From the NCBI RefSeq assembly GCF_014696625.1, contig NZ_JACJQL010000025.1:1-64000 (forward strand): DNA of 64,000 nt. The letters are read 5' to 3'. Within the stretch, counting starts at the first letter, position 1; each line of letters starts with the position of its first letter. The notes below the pieces were generated by a model that ran no database searches, had not been told where the DNA came from, and saw only the letters and a program-made list of their open reading frames with translations. This DNA is from Nostoc parmelioides FACHB-3921. Its GTDB lineage: Bacteria; Cyanobacteriota; Cyanobacteriia; Cyanobacteriales; Nostocaceae. Shown piece after piece: positions 7,389 through 16,112 of this stretch. The translations under genes were made by a program, and so were the position numbers.

Positions 7389-9343
7389 CTAATCGTACCC
7401 GTGACTGGTGAACTAGCACTGGCATAGGTTTTAATGGGCATTCTACCCGCGAGGTAGGCTAGACGACCGGCAACTGTTGCGAGGTTCATGGCTTGAGCCA
7501 TTGCGGCTGGATTTTGAGCAAGGGCGATCGCACTATTAATTAATAGGGCATCTGCCCCTAATTCCATCGCCTGGGAGGCTTCTGAGGGCGCACCAATGCC
7601 AGCATCTACCACGACTGGGATCTTGGCGTTTTCGATGATAATTTGAATGTTGGCAGTAGTTTTTAAACCCTGTCCTGAGCCGATGGGTGACGCTAAAGGC
7701 ATGACTGTAGCACAACCGACATCTTCTAACCTCTTGGCTAGCATGGGGTCAGCGTTGATATAGGGTAAGACTGCGAAACCTTCTTTCACTAACTGTTCGG
7801 CGGCTTGTAATGTCCCAATGGGGTCAGGAAGTAAATATTTGGGGTCTGGTATAACTTCTAATTTGACGAAATTATTATCTTCCTGACCCAATAACTTAGC
7901 CATTTCTCTCCCCAAACGCGCCACCCGAATGGCTTCTTCTGCGGTTTGACAGCCAGCTGTATTCGGCAACATCCAAATTTTTGACCAGTCTAGGGCTTCG
8001 GCTAAACCTTCATGTCCTGGGGCTTTGGTTTGGACTCGCCGCACCGCCACCGTGACAATTTCGCAACCGCTAGCAACAACGCTTTGCTGCATTTCTTCTA
8101 TGCTGCGGTATTTGCCTGTCCCAGTCATCAAACGGGAATGAAAAGATTTGCCTGCGATGATGAGGGATGAGTCTAGGGTGGGGAGTGGGGAGTTTTTGGT
8201 GTGTCCGTTGGAAAAGTTGGCGGAGTGGGTAAACATGGGGGTGGTAGATGCCTGTGTTTGAAAGCGTGAGTAGTGGAAATGAGACAGTAAGGGGTCAGAT
8301 TTTTGTTCTACGATTAAATCGGCTATGAGTGCGGCGGTTATTGGTGCTAGTAAGATACCGTTGCGATAGTGACCAGTAGCTAAGGTTAAATTGGGACAGT
8401 GACTAGTGCCTAATATGGGTAATTCATCTGGAGTGGCTGGACGGAAGCCCCACCAAAATTCTTGAATGGGATAGTTTTGTAACTGAGGATAGAGACGAAT
8501 TGCGCCTTGCAGTAAAGTTTGAATGCCGATGGGGGTGTTGTGGGGGGTAAAGCCGACATCTTCACTCGTTGCCCCAATAATAATAGAGCGATCTCGTCTC
8601 GGTACAATGTAAATATTTTCGCCAAATAAAACCCGCTTTAAAGGCAATTCCGGTACAGATTCCGGTACACGCACACGCAACATTTGTCCTTTACGAGGGG
8701 TTACGGGTAAAGGTAATAATTCATTTGCCCAAGCACCTGTGGCTAAAACATAGTGTTCAGCCCGAATGATGCCAGTGTTGGTTTGGACACCTACTACCTG
8801 TCCCTGCTGTTGTAATAATCCTTCTACTGTAATTCCGTCTTTGAGTTCCACACCAAGGCTTTCCGCCGCCGTCCACAGCACACGCGCTAGTGCTTGATTA
8901 TTCACTTGGGCATCCTCTGGATACCACCAACCACCAACCACATCCTCACCTAAGCCTGGCTGGTATTGATGAATAGCTGCTTTTTCTAACCAATATGCAG
9001 GTGATTCTGCTTCACCCTTCTGCACCCTTACGCCCTTGCGCTCCTGCCCTGCATAAACTGGCGCTAGGATGCCGCAAGGCCAGTAACCAGTGTTTAAACC
9101 CGTTAAATCTTCTAATTTACTTGTCCATTCCGGATATAAAGAACGCGATCGCCAGCATAGCGACTTCATCGCCTTACCTGTTATTTGTTCAGCATCCGGG
9201 GCTAACATCCCGGCGGCGGCGTGAGCAGCAGCAGCCTGGAAATCACGACAAAGCACGGTGACTTCTGCCCCGCGCAACTTAAGTTCAACGGCGATCGCCA
9301 AACCAATAACGCCGCCACCAATAATTACAATGTCCCTAGTCAT
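7385..9343 (-). CDS. thiO/thiG: Bifunctional glycine oxidase / thiazole synthase ThiO-ThiG
   Basis: Fused enzyme of thiamine thiazole synthesis, 652 residues. Residues 1-360 are a DAO-type FAD oxidase (ThiO): the dinucleotide motif [17 protein letters not shown] is at the N-terminus and [23 protein letters not shown] and the closing [11 protein letters not shown] follow. It oxidises glycine to iminoglycine. Residues about 393-652 are ThiG, starting [19 protein letters not shown]. The Schiff-base Lys lies in [16 protein letters not shown] (about Lys494), and [13 protein letters not shown] is the phosphate-binding part. The fusion is standard in cyanobacteria and channels iminoglycine. The ATG sits inside a TGACTAA heptamer. 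I see no THI-box riboswitch upstream. Confidence 0.96.
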   Translation of the reverse strand: MTRDIVIIGGGVIGLAIAVELKLRGAEVTVLCRDFQAAAAHAAAGMLAPDAEQITGKAMKSLCWRSRSLYPEWTSKLEDLTGLNTGYWPCGILAPVYAGQERKGVRVQKGEAESPAYWLEKAAIHQYQPGLGEDVVGGWWYPEDAQVNNQALARVLWTAAESLGVELKDGITVEGLLQQQGQVVGVQTNTGIIRAEHYVLATGAWANELLPLPVTPRKGQMLRVRVPESVPELPLKRVLFGENIYIVPRRDRSIIIGATSEDVGFTPHNTPIGIQTLLQGAIRLYPQLQNYPIQEFWWGFRPATPDELPILGTSHCPNLTLATGHYRNGILLAPITAALIADLIVEQKSDPLLSHFHYSRFQTQASTTPMFTHSANFSNGHTKNSPLPTLDSSLIIAGKSFHSRLMTGTGKYRSIEEMQQSVVASGCEIVTVAVRRVQTKAPGHEGLAEALDWSKIWMLPNTAGCQTAEEAIRVARLGREMAKLLGQEDNNFVKLEVIPDPKYLLPDPIGTLQAAEQLVKEGFAVLPYINADPMLAKRLEDVGCATVMPLASPIGSGQGLKTTANIQIIIENAKIPVVVDAGIGAPSEASQAMELGADALLINSAIALAQNPAAMAQAMNLATVAGRLAYLAGRMPIKTYASASSPVTGTIS

Positions 9344-9496
9344 TAGTCATTAGTATTTATATATTAGCTATTTACCATTAGTACATAACTAATAACTCAT
9401 AACTTGTAACCAACGACTAGTACAAGTGGTGAGGAACGAGGGATTAATTTTGTTGACTAAATACTCCGTACTAGTCACTTAGCACTCAGCACTTCA

Positions 9497-9967
9497 TTAC
9501 CACAAAGCACGAATTGGTTCTTTTGCTTCATTTGTGTCACCAGATACGGTGTCTCTTGATTGAACTTCTGTAGTACTAGTATCCGATGTATTGTCAGGAG
9601 ATGATGAATCGGTGGAATTGTTATTTTGAGCCACACTGGTTCTGTTACCAGTCGATCTACGCTCTTCCTGATTGCTGGTGCCTCTTTCTTCTGGGTCAGT
9701 ATTAGTGTTGAAATTATCTTGCGCTACGCTAGGTCTGTTTTCATTTGTAGTTGCATTGGTGCGATTGCGATTGGCTGAGGAGCTATTAACATTAATGTTA
9801 GCTGGGAGTACTTTCGATGCTTTGCCCCCTGGAGCATTATTACTAGTTGAAGTATTATTACTAGCTGTTTTTTGCTGGCCATCCATTGGGAAGTTAATGC
9901 CTAGCAATGTTCCCATGAGAATTGCCAAGCCTCCGGCCATAAGAATTAGCGGTGTCCATCTACCCAT
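9497..9967 (-). CDS. Small membrane-anchored Asn/Ser/Thr-rich protein
   Basis: A 156-residue protein: an N-terminal membrane segment (about residues 5-25, PLILMAGGLAILMGTLLGI) and then about 125 residues of low-complexity Asn/Ser/Thr/Asp-rich sequence, probably disordered and outside the cytoplasm. The motif NRxSVAQ(D/N)N occurs twice (about 77 and 108), so part of the tail may have duplicated. A clear AAGGAG site lies 8 bases before the ATG. It starts 20 bases after the ferredoxin stop on the same strand, so the two are probably one transcript. I do not recognise the family. Confidence 0.75.
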   Translation of the reverse strand: MGRWTPLILMAGGLAILMGTLLGINFPMDGQQKTASNNTSTSNNAPGGKASKVLPANINVNSSSANRNRTNATTNENRPSVAQDNFNTNTDPEERGTSNQEERRSTGNRTSVAQNNNSTDSSSPDNTSDTSTTEVQSRDTVSGDTNEAKEPIRALW

Positions 9968-9987
9968 CTTGATTTCTCCTTGTTAAC

Positions 9988-10326
9988 CTAACCTTCTGGT
10001 TGCCACACTACCTGAGAACCTTGACCCCAAAATCCGTCAAATTTTGTTACCTTTACATCACCTAATACCTGAGTCTGACAAGCTAAACGCAGGTCTTTTG
10101 TAGGAGAATGAGGAGGAAGCGATCGCCGTGCTTGATCTCGCCAATTCGCCACAGACACTTCACCTTCTACTTGGACAGCACAGGTACCACAACTACCAAT
10201 ACCCCGACAGTTTATTACCTTAGCACCGCTATTGTAGAGGTCAATACCACTTTTTAGCAGAACTTTGCGTAAATTTTCTCCGTTATTGCACTCAATTGTT
10301 TTACCCTGAGCTAATACCTTAGGCAT
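9988..10326 (-). CDS. 2Fe-2S ferredoxin
   Basis: A 112-residue [2Fe-2S] protein. Cluster ligands: NCRGIGSCGTC gives Cys-x5-Cys-x2-Cys, and LACQTQ gives the distant fourth Cys. The Cys spacing (x5 rather than the x4 of photosynthetic PetF) and the tail (VTKFDGFWGQGSQVVWQPEG) place it with the FdxC/Isc-like or chloroplast C-type ferredoxins rather than the main photosynthetic ferredoxin. It would act as a low-potential one-electron carrier. It precedes the small membrane protein by 20 bases and diverges from cimA across 75 bases. Confidence 0.88.
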   Translation of the reverse strand: MPKVLAQGKTIECNNGENLRKVLLKSGIDLYNSGAKVINCRGIGSCGTCAVQVEGEVSVANWRDQARRSLPPHSPTKDLRLACQTQVLGDVKVTKFDGFWGQGSQVVWQPEG

Positions 10327-10401
10327 ATTTTAATCAGCAAACTGGCGTTTTGTTGTATCTTGGCACATTGCCTTTAAAGTTGTCTCCAAAGTCTTAGTCT
10401 T

Positions 10402-12036
10402 ATGACCAAAAATCCCTCTCCCCACATTTGGCTTTATGACACCACACTACGGGATGGCACTCAGCGCGAAGGGCTATCAATTTCTACAGAAGACAAGCTA
10501 CGCATTGCCCACAGACTCGATCAACTAGGGATTCCCTTCATTGAAGGTGGATGGCCTGGGGCCAATCCTAAGGATGTTCAATTTTTCTGGCAACTCCAAG
10601 AAGATCCGCTTAAACTTTCACAAATTGTTGCATTTTGTTCAACTCGCCGCCCTCATACTCATGCCGCAGATGAACCAATGCTGCAAGATATCCTGGCTGC
10701 GGGTTCTAGCTGGGTGACGATTTTTGGCAAATCCTGGGATTTACACGTCACAACAGGTCTAAAAACTACTTTAGAAGAAAACTTAGCTATGATCCGCGAT
10801 ACTATCGAGTTTTTTCGCTCTCAAGGGCGACGCGTGATCTACGATGCTGAACACTGGTTTGATGGCTATAAGCACAACCGAGACTATGCTTTACAGACCC
10901 TCAAGGCGGCAATGTTAGCCGGCGCTGAATGGTTAGTCCTCTGTGATACGAATGGCGGTACTTTACCTCACGAAGTTAGTCAGATTGTGCAAGATGTTGT
11001 CAAGGTGACCAGGGAAGATTCGACCCAATTACCAATACCCCAAATCGGTATTCATACTCATAATGATTCAGATATGGCTGTTGCCAATGCCTTAGCAGCA
11101 GTGATGGCAGGGGCAACGATGGTACAAGGTACTATCAACGGTTATGGCGAACGTTGTGGGAATGCTAATTTATGTTCATTAATTCCTAATTTACAACTGA
11201 AATTAGGGTATAGCTGTATCACAGAACACCAGCTAGGGCAACTAACAGAAGCCAGTCGATTTGTGAGTGAAGTTGTCAACCTTGCCCCTGATGAACACGC
11301 TCCTTTTGTGGGACGTTCGGCTTTTGCTCATAAAGGTGGTATTCATGTCTCTGCTGTGGAACGTAATCCCCTGACATACGAACACATTCAGCCGGAACAA
11401 GTGGGGAACCGTCGCCGGATTGTGATTTCTGAACAAGCGGGAATTAGTAATGTGTTAGCTAAAGCCCGGACTTTTGGCATTGAACTAGATAAACAGACAC
11501 CAGAAGCCAAGCAAATTCTTCAGCGCCTCAAGGAATTAGAAAGTGAAGGATATCAATTTGAAGCAGCCGAGGCGAGTTTTGCTTTATTGATGTATGAAGC
11601 TTTGGGTGGAAGACAGCAGTTTTTTGAAGTAAAAGGCTTTCAAGTCCACTGTGATTTAGTGGAAGGCAAAGAAATGACCAATGCTTTAGCAACGGTGAAA
11701 GTCGCGGTGAATGGTAAGAACATTTTAGAAGCTGCCGAAGGTAACGGCCCAGTAGCAGCCTTAGATGCGGCGTTACGCAAAGCTTTAGTCAACTTCTATC
11801 CCCAACTTGCCACCTTTGAGTTAACAGATTACAAAGTGCGGATTCTGGACGGTCACACAGGCACTTCTGCCAAAACCCGTGCCTTAGTCGAATCAGGCAA
11901 TGGTTATCAACGTTGGACAACTGTTGGCGTTTCACCCAACATCTTGGCAGCTTCCTATCAAGCGGTTGTCGAAGGTTTGGAATATGGTCTGTTATTACAC
12001 GCCCAAGCAGAGGCGGCAGTCAAAGCGTCTGGTTAG
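10402..12036 (+). CDS. cimA: (R)-citramalate synthase CimA
   Basis: Condenses acetyl-CoA and pyruvate to citramalate, the first step of the threonine-independent isoleucine route. The 544-residue protein has the HMGL-like TIM barrel (1-270): LYDTTLRDGTQREG (catalytic Arg and metal Asp), FIEGGWPGANPKD, CDTNGG and the metal site GIHTHNDSDMAVAN. The linker follows, then the LeuA allosteric dimer domain (about 390-535). The GGWP and CDTNGG forms and the length fit CimA rather than LeuA (isopropylmalate synthase). Some sources label such genes leuA-like. It stands alone after a 75-base divergent promoter region shared with the ferredoxin. Confidence 0.92.
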   Translation: MTKNPSPHIWLYDTTLRDGTQREGLSISTEDKLRIAHRLDQLGIPFIEGGWPGANPKDVQFFWQLQEDPLKLSQIVAFCSTRRPHTHAADEPMLQDILAAGSSWVTIFGKSWDLHVTTGLKTTLEENLAMIRDTIEFFRSQGRRVIYDAEHWFDGYKHNRDYALQTLKAAMLAGAEWLVLCDTNGGTLPHEVSQIVQDVVKVTREDSTQLPIPQIGIHTHNDSDMAVANALAAVMAGATMVQGTINGYGERCGNANLCSLIPNLQLKLGYSCITEHQLGQLTEASRFVSEVVNLAPDEHAPFVGRSAFAHKGGIHVSAVERNPLTYEHIQPEQVGNRRRIVISEQAGISNVLAKARTFGIELDKQTPEAKQILQRLKELESEGYQFEAAEASFALLMYEALGGRQQFFEVKGFQVHCDLVEGKEMTNALATVKVAVNGKNILEAAEGNGPVAALDAALRKALVNFYPQLATFELTDYKVRILDGHTGTSAKTRALVESGNGYQRWTTVGVSPNILAASYQAVVEGLEYGLLLHAQAEAAVKASG

Positions 12037-12056
12037 AGACGCGATGAATCGCGTCT
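12037..12056. repeat. Palindrome AGACGCGAT-GA-ATCGCGTCT
   Basis: Perfect 9-base arms with a 2-base centre right after the cimA stop, followed by a diverged second copy (about 12071-12088). The same unit occurs at 24947-24966 (with a second copy) and a variant at 28628-28647. It may act as a transcript-end stem, but there is no T tract. Confidence 0.8.
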
Positions 12057-12103
12057 GTACAATTGTCAGAGATGTGATTAATCGCTTCTGGACAATTTTC
12101 TTC

Positions 12104-12150
12104 CCCTGCTCCCTGCTCCCCTGCTTCCCCTGCCCCCTGCCCCCTGCCTC
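12104..12150. repeat. Heptamer STRR (CCCCTGC / TCCCTGC)
   Basis: About six 7-base pyrimidine-rich units between cimA and the convergent small gene. The same unit recurs at 18118-18165. Confidence 0.88.
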
Positions 12151-12151
12151 T

Positions 12152-12385
12152 TCAAGTAAAACTCTCCCATGCCTGAGTAACGAGTTTGCTTAACCAACGG
12201 CGTTGTTGTTGGTCTAGTAATTGGTCATCTGCTAGCAATTGAGCTGTTAAGTCTTCTAATGATTGACCTTGCGATCGCACTATTTTTATCACTCCGGCGA
12301 TCGCTGAGGCCACTAATTCTTCATCTACACGCTGTTGTTTTAAAGCAAAAATTTCTTGTGGGCTGTCTGGAATGGGATAATTCAT
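12152..12385 (-). CDS. Small conserved cyanobacterial protein of unknown function
   Basis: A 77-residue, mostly helical, soluble protein: MNYPIPDSPQEIFALKQQRV, then a helix-rich body ending LSKLVTQAWESFT. No signal, membrane segment or metal motif. Codon use is normal and it contains HIP1 octamers (around 12270 and 12298) like neighbouring genuine genes, which supports that it is real. It is convergent with cimA and divergent from the cruP-like gene. I do not recognise its function. Confidence 0.7.
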   Translation of the reverse strand: MNYPIPDSPQEIFALKQQRVDEELVASAIAGVIKIVRSQGQSLEDLTAQLLADDQLLDQQQRRWLSKLVTQAWESFT

Positions 12386-12546
12386 GGCGTGGGTTTATAA
12401 AATTTCAAAATGAACAAGAAAAATTGACAAATTATTAAAAATTCTTTACCGAATCTTTATAGAAACCGATAGGGCGGAGTTTAGCGTACTTACTGCCTTT
12501 CGCATATCTGTCTTAGTGAGTAGATTGACGGAGATGTCAGGAAAAC

Positions 12547-14667
12547 ATGAAAGAAATCCTTTATTTAGAAGTGCCAATCACGGATACGGCGGCTGTCCGC
12601 ACTTGGTTGCAAACAGAATTTGACCCAGGCAGTTGGGAGAAAATACTGACTCCAGATGGTTGTAGGCTGAAAATATCTAGTAAATATACAGCAAGTAGCA
12701 CGAAAATTACCGAAAATTTACCTAAAGAATTTTCTATATTTTTGTGGTCAGTCCAAAGAACTACTTACCTCAAGGTTTTTCGTTGGGCAGATCAGCAATT
12801 ACCCGGAGAAAAGGAACTCTTACAAAGCTTAACAACAGCCATTCGCCAGCATTTTCCTCATCAGTACCCAGAACCACCAGCAATTGATTTATCCCAACAA
12901 TCAATTTTTGAGGCTCTAGCACCCCATTACCCCCTAACGGTTAAATATTTCCAAAAGATGCCCAACGGGGAATATGACCTCAAACGTGCTTACTGGTGGG
13001 AACAGAGATGGCGTGAAGGAGTGCGGAATCCACAACAGCCTCGTCAGGTGGTGTTTTCACAGAAAAGGGACTGGGAACAGGAAAAACCCAATCCCCAATC
13101 CCTAATCCCCAGTCCCCAATACGACCTGATTTATATTGGTGGCGCATTGGGGGTCATCCATGCGGCGGTGATGGCAAGGTTGGGGTATAAGGTGTTGTTG
13201 GTAGAGCGTTTGCCCTTTGGACGGATGAATCGGGAATGGAATATTTCTCGTGATGAATTGCAAAGTTTGATTAACTTGGGTTTGGTGACAAATGCTGAGT
13301 TAGAAACCGTGATTGTCCGGGATTATAAAGACGGGTTTAACAAGTTTTTTGATGGCAATAACCCAGCAAAATTGCGATCGCCTATCTTACACACGCCGAC
13401 GGTGCTAAACATAGCCTTGGACTCGGAAAAATGGTTGCAAATGTGTGGGAATAAGCTCAAGGCTGCGGGTGGCGACATCTGGGATGAGACAGAATTTATC
13501 CGTGCAGATGTCAATGATACACAAATTGTTGTAAAAGTCAAACATTTGCCCACGCAAACAGAAAAGCAAATAAGTGGACGACTGTTAGTAGATGCGATGG
13601 GAACAGCTTCCCCCATTGCTTGGCAATTAAATGGTGGTCGTGCATTTGATAGCGTCTGTCCCACAGTCGGCGCAGTCATTGACGGGGGATTTGAGCCAGG
13701 AGTGTGGGATTCGCAGTATGGAGATGTGCTTTATAGCCACGGTGATATTTCCCGTGGTAGGCAGTTGATTTGGGAATTATTTCCTGGTGCGGGTGAAGAA
13801 CTGACAATTTATTTGTTTCACTACCACGAAGTTAACGCCGAAAATCCTGGTTCTTTGTTGGAGATGTACGAAGACTTCTTCACAATTTTGCCAGAGTATC
13901 GCCGTTGCGATATGGACAAACTGGTGTGGAAAAAGCCGACATTTGGGTACATACCAGGACATTTCAGTGTGGGGAGTAGCGATCGCACCATTGCTTTTGA
14001 TAGATTAATTGCGATCGGTGATGCTGCTTCCCTGCAATCACCCCTAGTCTTTACTGGTTTTGGTTCCCTGGTTCGTAACTTAGAAAGACTGACCACCTTG
14101 TTAGATGTAGCCCTCAAACATGATTTATTAAAGTTCAGTAACTTGAACTTGATTCGCGCCTATCAAAGTAATGTTTCTGTAACTTGGCTCTTTTCTAAAG
14201 GCATGATGGTTCCCACCGGGAAATTTTTAGCCCCTCAACGCATCAACTCGATGCTCAATACCTTCTTTGGATTGTTGGCAGATGAACCCCCAGAGGTAGC
14301 AGATAATTTCATTAAAGATAGATGTGATTGGTTGACCTTTAACCGCCTAGCCTTGAAAGCAGCCCGGAAAAATCCCGCCTTATTGTTGTGGATTTGGCAA
14401 CTAGCAGGCCCCAAAGATTTGGTCAGATGGCTGGGGAATTATTTTAACTTCGGTCGCCACGCCTTAGTTAACGCCTTACTGAGTGCATGGTTCCCGCGCT
14501 TCCTAGTACAGGTTAAACCTTGGCTAGAAGCTAATAACCCAGCATTATGGCTGCGACTATTAGCCATTAATTACGCTATCACCACAGGCAGACCGCGATC
14601 GCCCCAGCAATTTGCACAACTGAACTCGGAAGCCGTCATTCACAACCCAGAAGGGGCGAGGGGGTAA
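12547..14667 (+). CDS. cruP: CruP-like FAD-dependent oxidoreductase (lycopene cyclase CruA/CruP family)
   Basis: A 706-residue flavoprotein. An N-terminal extension (1-190, unique to the CruA/CruP group) precedes the Rossmann FAD motif [16 protein letters not shown] (about 192-207), which ends at VLLVE, and then the family motif [12 protein letters not shown] (about 227-238). The region [13 protein letters not shown], the FAD second motif [20 protein letters not shown] (about residue 490) and a helical C-terminus follow. CruA is a cyanobacterial lycopene cyclase; CruP is its paralogue, linked in plants to limiting lycopene epoxidation. I prefer CruP on overall pattern but cannot exclude CruA. 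Residues about 181-191 are encoded by a heptamer repeat tract. Confidence 0.8.
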   Translation: MKEILYLEVPITDTAAVRTWLQTEFDPGSWEKILTPDGCRLKISSKYTASSTKITENLPKEFSIFLWSVQRTTYLKVFRWADQQLPGEKELLQSLTTAIRQHFPHQYPEPPAIDLSQQSIFEALAPHYPLTVKYFQKMPNGEYDLKRAYWWEQRWREGVRNPQQPRQVVFSQKRDWEQEKPNPQSLIPSPQYDLIYIGGALGVIHAAVMARLGYKVLLVERLPFGRMNREWNISRDELQSLINLGLVTNAELETVIVRDYKDGFNKFFDGNNPAKLRSPILHTPTVLNIALDSEKWLQMCGNKLKAAGGDIWDETEFIRADVNDTQIVVKVKHLPTQTEKQISGRLLVDAMGTASPIAWQLNGGRAFDSVCPTVGAVIDGGFEPGVWDSQYGDVLYSHGDISRGRQLIWELFPGAGEELTIYLFHYHEVNAENPGSLLEMYEDFFTILPEYRRCDMDKLVWKKPTFGYIPGHFSVGSSDRTIAFDRLIAIGDAASLQSPLVFTGFGSLVRNLERLTTLLDVALKHDLLKFSNLNLIRAYQSNVSVTWLFSKGMMVPTGKFLAPQRINSMLNTFFGLLADEPPEVADNFIKDRCDWLTFNRLALKAARKNPALLLWIWQLAGPKDLVRWLGNYFNFGRHALVNALLSAWFPRFLVQVKPWLEANNPALWLRLLAINYAITTGRPRSPQQFAQLNSEAVIHNPEGARG
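13087..13120. repeat. Heptamer STRR inside the cruP-like coding sequence (CCCCAAT/CCCTAAT/CCCCAGT)
   Basis: Five near-perfect 7-base units read in frame as part of the linker just before the FAD-binding motif. The same unit forms the intergenic tract at 14709-14814 after this gene. Confidence 0.9.
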
Positions 14668-14708
14668 GAATTAGGGGTGTAGGGGTGTAAGGGTATAGGG
14701 GGAGAATT

Positions 14709-14814
14709 TTCCCAATCCCCAGTCCCCAATCCCCAATCCCCAGTCCCCAATCCCCAGTCCCCAATCCCCAATCCCCAATCCCCAATCCCCAATCCCCAAT
14801 CCCCGATCCCCAAT
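14709..14814. repeat. Heptamer STRR (CCCCAAT / CCCCAGT)
   Basis: About fifteen 7-base units filling the gap between the cruP-like gene and the PurM-like gene and ending about 18 bases before the latter's ATG. It is the longest tract of this unit in the window. Confidence 0.93.
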
Positions 14815-14832
14815 CCCAACAAAGTAACTCTG

Positions 14833-15969
14833 ATGACTCAAGCACTCGATCAAGTCGATTACAATACTCTCGATGCGGCCAAGCTTCGCTTTATTGAGGC
14901 CGCAAAACGTACATTGCAGTTTGCACCCGCTTATGGGAAAGTACCGCCTTCCGGGCTGGGGGGAAGTGCTAACGCCTTTAGTTTCAACCTAGCGCCCTAC
15001 TTGCAAACGGGAACACCAGAACTTTTTGTGAGCCTTGTTCCTGAAGGTCTGGGTACTGCTGATGATGCCCGTCCTGATGACCTCTCGGAGGAGGAATTGC
15101 GACGGTTTTGGTGGAACATTGGTATCAAAATTCTCTCGTGTCTAACCAATGATGCGGCATCTTCGGGGATGCAAACGGTACTTTTAGGATTGTATTTACC
15201 TTCAAGCACCCCGGAAACCGTCTTCACCCCTGCCTTTTTGGATGGGTTTCTGGATGGTGTAGTTGAGGGATGCAAACGCATTGGCTGTGTTTACATTTCT
15301 GGGGAAACGCCACAACTCAAAACCAAGATGATTCCAGGGCGGCTGGATATTGCCGGTTCTGTATTTGGCGTAATGCCCCCTGGTGTGGCTCCTATTGATG
15401 GTACACGGTTGGCTGGAGGTAATGCGATCGTTTTGGTGGAAAGTACCGGACTCCATGAAAATGGCTTTACCCCGGTGCGGAAACTAGCCGAATCACTCCC
15501 CGATGGCTACAGAACAAAACTACCCAGTGGACAGGAGTTATGGGCAGCGATGAATGCCGCTTCTCATCTCTACACGCCACTGGTGCAGGCGGTGTTGAGT
15601 GAAGGTATTCGTCCTACCGCAATGGAGAATATCACCGGTCATGGATGGCAGAAACTTATGCGGTCAGCCAAACCACTACGGTATGTAATTGAAAAATTGC
15701 TACCAGTTCCCGAAATCTTTCAGTTTGTCGAAAGTCAACTAGAAGGTGGGAAAGAAATGATGCTTTCCGTGTTCAATTATGGTGCGGGGTTTGCATTTTA
15801 TACAGAAACAGAACAAGATGGAGAGAGAATTGTTCAGCTAGCAAAAGAGCAAGGATTAACGGCTGCGATCGCCGGTAGAGTGGAAGCATCCCCTACCCGT
15901 GAAGTTGTCATCACCCCATTTAACATCACATTAAAGGGAGAGTCTTTCGGCATCGCCAGAGGCGCATAG
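14833..15969 (+). CDS. PurM-like (AIR synthase-related) protein
   Basis: A 378-residue protein of the PurM/SelD/HypE/ThiL ATP-binding superfamily. The N-terminal half has the glycine-rich segment [15 protein letters not shown] and the Asp-bearing turn [11 protein letters not shown]. The C-terminal half has [18 protein letters not shown], equivalent to the PurM G-L-H-S-N-G-Y/F-x-x-x-R signature, then [13 protein letters not shown] and [12 protein letters not shown], close to PurM's GGGL…NMGIGM. It is longer than and clearly distinct from the true cyanobacterial PurM, so a paralogue with another small-molecule substrate is likely. It follows the cruP-like gene on the same strand; a link is not established. 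Confidence 0.8.
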   Translation: MTQALDQVDYNTLDAAKLRFIEAAKRTLQFAPAYGKVPPSGLGGSANAFSFNLAPYLQTGTPELFVSLVPEGLGTADDARPDDLSEEELRRFWWNIGIKILSCLTNDAASSGMQTVLLGLYLPSSTPETVFTPAFLDGFLDGVVEGCKRIGCVYISGETPQLKTKMIPGRLDIAGSVFGVMPPGVAPIDGTRLAGGNAIVLVESTGLHENGFTPVRKLAESLPDGYRTKLPSGQELWAAMNAASHLYTPLVQAVLSEGIRPTAMENITGHGWQKLMRSAKPLRYVIEKLLPVPEIFQFVESQLEGGKEMMLSVFNYGAGFAFYTETEQDGERIVQLAKEQGLTAAIAGRVEASPTREVVITPFNITLKGESFGIARGA

Positions 15970-15988
15970 TCAAGTCGCTTCGCTCCAA

Positions 15989-16016
15989 TTCAAAATTCAA
16001 AATTCAAAATTCAAAT
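15989..16016. repeat. Heptamer STRR (ATTCAAA)
   Basis: Four 7-base units after the PurM-like gene. Confidence 0.85.
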
Positions 16017-16053
16017 AGGATTGACGCAGTGTGACTAATTTTCTGGCTTTTTT

Positions 16054-16112
16054 GTCAATAGTCCATAGTCCATAGTCAAAATCCAGGTTTTTGGACTGTG
16101 GACTATTGACTA
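16054..16112. repeat. Heptamer STRR (ATAGTCC and its complement GGACTAT)
   Basis: Two short runs of complementary 7-base units (AGTCCAT… and …GGACTAT) flank a T-rich centre and can fold back. They sit between two convergent genes and reach the stop of the coiled-coil gene. Confidence 0.8.

Noticed and set aside
9344-9496. Possible TPP (THI-box) riboswitch upstream of thiO/thiG
   Set aside because: Neither the CTGAGA nor the ACCTGATCTGG-type conserved blocks are present; only repeats and AT-rich sequence.
14636-14853. Three overlapping minus-strand frames of Gly/Asp/Trp-rich repeats
   Set aside because: Simple translation of the CCCCAAT heptamer tract in three frames; not genes.
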